From NCBI GenBank assembly GCA_022829145.1, contig CM040748.1:27164501-27228500 (forward strand): a DNA stretch of 64,000 nucleotides, given 5' to 3'. Origin of the DNA: Albula goreensis (Eukaryota > Chordata > Actinopteri > Albuliformes > Albulidae). Positions 62,590-64,000 of this stretch are shown here, in pieces. The notes beneath the pieces are model-generated. The model was given only the letters and a program-made list of their open reading frames with translations, ran no database searches and was not told the DNA's origin. Each line of letters starts with the position of its first letter. Within the stretch, counting starts at the first letter, position 1. A program made the translations under genes and the position numbers.

Positions 62590-64000
62590 AATTACCCCCA
62601 ACCCTGACCCTAGAAACCCTAACCCTAATTCTAGAAACCTTAACCCTAACTCTAGAAACCCTAACCTTAGAAACCCTAACCCTAATTCTAGAAACCCTAA
62701 CCCTACAAACCCTAACTCTAGAAACCCTAACCCTAATTCTAAAAACCCTAACCCTAGAAACCCTAACTCTAGAAACCCTAACCCTAACTCTAGAAACCCT
62801 AACCCTACAAACCCTAACTCTAGAAACCCTAACCCTAATTCTAGAAACCCTAACCCTACAAACCCTAACTCTAGAAACCCTAACCCTAATTTTAGAAACT
62901 CTAACCTTAGAAACCCTAACCCTACAAACCCTAACTGTAGAAACCCTAACCCTAATTCGAGAAACCTTAACCCTAACTCTCAAAACCCTAACTCTAGAAA
63001 CCCTAACCCTAATTCTAGAAACCTTGACCCTAATTCTAGAAACCCTAACCCTACAAACCCTAACTCTAGAAACCCTAACCTTAGAAACCCTAACCCTAAT
63101 TCTAGAAACCCTAACCTTAGAAACCCTAACCCTAATTCTAGAAACCCTAACCCTACAAACCCTAACTCTAGAAACCCTAATTCTAGAAACCCTAACCCTA
63201 CAAACCCTAATTCTAGAAACTCTAACCCTAATTCTAGAAACCCTAACCTAAGAAACCTTAACCCTACAAACCCTAACTCTAGAAACCCTAACCCTAATTC
63301 TAGAAACCCTAACCCTAGAAACCCTAACCTTAGAAACCCTAACCCTAATTCTAGAAACCTTAACCCTAACTCTCAAAACCCTAACTCTAGAAACCTTAAC
63401 CCTAATTCTAGAAACCCTAACCCTACAAACCCCAACTCTCAAAACCCTAACTCTAGAAACCCTAACCCTAATTCTAGAAACCCTAACCCTCATTCTAGAA
63501 ACCCTAACCCTACAAACCCTAACTCTAGAAACCCTAACCCTAATTCTAGAAACCATAACCTTAGAAACCCTAACCCTAATTCTAGAAACCCTAACCCTAC
63601 AAATCCTAACTCTAGAAACTCTAACCCTAATTCTAGAAACCATAACCTTAGAAACCCTAACCCTACAAACCCTAACTCTAGAAACCCTAACCCTAATTCT
63701 AGGAACCCTAACCCTAGAAGCCCTAACCTTAGAGACCCCAACCCTAATTCTAGAAACCCTAACCCTAATTCTAGAAACTCTAACCTTAGAAACCCTAACC
63801 CTACAAACCCTAACTCTAGAAACCCTAACCCTAATTCTAGAAACCTTAACCCTAACTCTCAAACCCTAACTCTAGAAACCCTAACCCTAATTCTAGAAAC
63901 CTTAACCCTAATTCTAAAAACCCTAACCCTACAAACCCTAACTCTAGAAACCCTAACCCTAGAAACCCTAACCTTAGAAACCCTAACCCTAATTCTAGAA
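62590..64000 (+). repeat. Degenerate telomere-like satellite array (CCCTAA type), runs off the window
   Basis: Continuous tandem array of 15-bp units (AAACCCTAACTCTAG, AAACCCTAACCCTAC, AAACCCTAACCTTAG) and a 21-bp unit (AAACCCTAACCCTAAT then TCTAG). A 51-bp higher-order repeat (15+15+21) is visible, for example from 62805 to 62856. Most units contain CCCTAA, and many carry TCTAGA. All unit lengths are multiples of three, so long meaningless frames stay open on both strands. It may be an interstitial or subtelomeric satellite; its full size is unknown. Confidence 0.95.

Noticed and set aside
62582-63862. 133- and 204-codon Arg/Val/Ser repeat frames
   Set aside because: Direct consequence of 15- and 21-bp satellite units in which one frame lacks stops; not genes.

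Overview
The window is vertebrate nuclear DNA, most likely from a ray-finned fish. One intron-rich gene dominates it. Introns are AT-rich and hold many CA/GT microsatellites, several copies of a tRNA-derived SINE whose 3' tail I recognise from fish genomes, and short DNA-transposon derivatives. The species cannot be named from the sequence.

The gene is a plus-strand KCNQ5-type (Kv7.5, M-current) voltage-gated potassium channel gene. Exons 2 to 14 lie between 21217 and 58555. Exon 1 (N-terminus and start of S1) was not found and is presumed upstream, so 1-21216 is read as the 3' part of intron 1. Splice sites, phases and exon lengths (91, 127, 176, 126, 111, 96 and 95 bp for exons 2-8) agree with the KCNQ family. 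Exons 2 to 14 form one open frame of 829 codons (exons 8b and 9 in, 12A out) ending in SMPHVKLK, the KCNQ5-type C-terminus. Exons 2-7 encode S1-S6 and the pore (TIGYGD), exons 7-12 the calmodulin-binding helices A and B, and exons 12-14 the assembly helices C and D.

The most interesting finding is splice diversity in the cytoplasmic domain. (1) Two tandem alternative versions of exon 8 lie 198 bp apart. Exon 8a resembles Kv7.2/7.3/7.4 and exon 8b is the Kv7.5 form. The spacer has a consensus branch point about 60 nt from the 8a donor, followed by an AG-free pyrimidine tract of about 135 nt, which is the architecture of mutually exclusive exons. Exon 8a would use a GC donor. (2) A 27-nt microexon 9. 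(3) A previously unexpected in-frame 114-nt cassette (here 12A) exactly between helix C and the VDQIL segment, similar to an extra segment known in KCNQ2 and KCNQ3.

Downstream of the stop are an AT-rich 3' UTR with two polyadenylation signals (60795 and 61131), a degenerate fish dispersed repeat (about 61155-62240), and a degenerate telomere-like satellite (CCCTAA-rich, 15/21-bp units with a 51-bp higher-order repeat). The satellite fills 62590-64000 and runs off the window; a short inverted copy precedes it. No other protein-coding gene, tRNA, rRNA or CRISPR is supported.
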